Positions 5,339 through 5,500 of a DNA stretch of 5,500 bases are shown piece by piece. The notes under the pieces are model-generated. The model did no database searches and had not been told where the DNA came from. It saw only the letters and a list, made by a program, of their open reading frames with translations. Source of the DNA: DATEXQ01 sp036846005. Lineage in GTDB: Bacteria; Patescibacteriota; Microgenomatia; UBA8517. Position 1 is the stretch's first letter; every line of letters starts with the position of its first letter. Where the stretch lies: the NCBI GenBank assembly GCA_036846005.1, contig DAIUCV010000026.1:1-5500 (forward strand), read 5' to 3'. Both the position numbers and the translations under genes were made by a program.

Positions 5339-5461
5339 ATGCAAGGATTGGGAATGTTTTTAGATACTTATAGATTATTTAAGCAAGTCTGGACGAAGTT
5401 TTTTAGTTTTTTCCGTTGCCTTTTCTTTTCTCCATTTTTCAATTTCAGCATGATTTCCTGA
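5339..5461 (+). CDS. Possible 40-codon ORF, perhaps a truncated gene start
   Basis: ATG at 5339 follows a good AGGAG site and opens a 40-codon frame ending in TGA at 5459-5461. Only the first 12 codons (M-Q-G-L-G-M-F-L-D-T-Y-R) lie outside trmD. The rest is the antisense of the trmD tail and reads as Phe-rich sequence, which is what antisense of Lys/Glu codons gives. I do not think the full peptide is a functional protein. The first codons plus ribosome site may be the remaining front of a gene lost when the trmD 3' end was joined here, or a chance arrangement. Confidence 0.2.
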   Translation: MQGLGMFLDTYRLFKQVWTKFFSFFRCLFFSPFFNFSMIS

Positions 5462-5500
5462 AAGGAGAACTTTTGGAACTTTCCAACCTTTATAACTTTC
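5375..5500 (-). CDS. trmD: tRNA (guanine-37-N1)-methyltransferase TrmD, C-terminal end only
   Basis: The gene runs off the right edge; only the last 41 codons and the TAA (5375-5377) are visible. TrmD methylates G37 next to the anticodon using SAM and prevents +1 frameshifting; it is a SPOUT-fold dimer. The visible C-terminus is diagnostic: Y-K-G-W-K-V-P-K-V-L-L-S-G-N-H-A-E-I-E-K, then W-R-K-E-K and a closing K-L-R-P-D-L-L-K, matching the family's VPEVLLSGNH and RPDLL signatures. It converges on the methyltransferase gene, about 98 bp from that gene's stop. A degraded copy of the same tail lies at 4202-4270, so this 3' end may have been acquired by recombination. Confidence 0.93.
   Translation of the reverse strand, partial: ESYKGWKVPKVLLSGNHAEIEKWRKEKATEKTKKLRPDLLK
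5391..5425. repeat. Right copy of the trmD-derived direct repeat, inside intact trmD
   Basis: This is the partner of 4215-4250. It is in frame as trmD coding sequence (minus strand, from K-E-K-A-T-E-K-T to K-K-L-R-P), whereas the left copy carries a one-base insertion and a two-base change. The intact reading frame identifies this copy as the functional one. Confidence 0.75.

Noticed and set aside
4202..5425. Transposon or integron carrying the methyltransferase
   Set aside because: There is no transposase or integrase, no terminal inverted repeats, and the flanking repeats are trmD coding sequence, not mobile-element ends.
1..5500. Recoding of TGA (as glycine in Gracilibacteria/SR1)
   Set aside because: No visible gene ends in TGA, which first suggested it, but the CAP, YkuK-like, RmlA and methyltransferase genes are intact and motif-complete under the standard code. 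Eight genes are too few for the missing TGA stops to mean much.

Overview
The window looks like the chromosome of a small-genome, AT-rich, uncultivated bacterium, most likely of the Candidate Phyla Radiation (Microgenomates-like). This is an inference from gene style: a CAP-domain protein and a second surface protein, each with a Pro/Thr-rich stalk and C-terminal membrane anchoring, plus a short RmlA-type enzyme and a compact layout. All eight genes whose stop can be seen end in TAA or TAG, and the conserved families read full-length under the standard code. No virus, transposase, CRISPR array or recognisable defence system is present.

Layout. 52-993 (+) is a secreted, membrane-anchored protein with two beta-sandwich domains. 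A strong hairpin at 1024-1071 separates it from a convergent 132-codon gene of unknown function (1089-1487, -). From a 162-bp divergent promoter region, the plus strand carries a CAP/SCP-domain membrane protein (1650-2615), a tightly coupled small three-helix membrane protein (2617-2877), a YkuK-type RNase H-fold protein (best start 2934, end 3431) and a short nucleotidyl-sugar pyrophosphorylase of the RmlA type (3476-4198). A low-GC gene for a zinc-ribbon SAM methyltransferase follows (4362-5276). The window ends inside trmD on the minus strand (5375-5500), of which only the C-terminus is visible.

Two observations stand out. First, four plus-strand genes (1650, 2934, 3476, 4362) have a good -35/-10 pair whose predicted transcription start falls 0-4 nt before the start codon, and none has a Shine-Dalgarno site, so they look leaderless. 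The minus-strand gene at 1487 instead has a normal leader and a clear GGAGG. Second, a decayed, frameshifted copy of the trmD 3' end lies directly after rmlA (4202-4270) in the same orientation as the real trmD tail at 5375-5500. The methyltransferase gene sits between the two copies and is clearly poorer in GC than rmlA. The simplest reading is that rmlA and trmD were once convergent neighbours and that the methyltransferase block entered at the trmD 3' end, bringing a new tail and stranding the old one.

Functionally the window mixes envelope genes (anchored surface protein, CAP protein, sugar-nucleotide synthesis, a methyltransferase of a type common in glycan clusters) with housekeeping genes (YkuK-like, TrmD). 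It is not one evident pathway.
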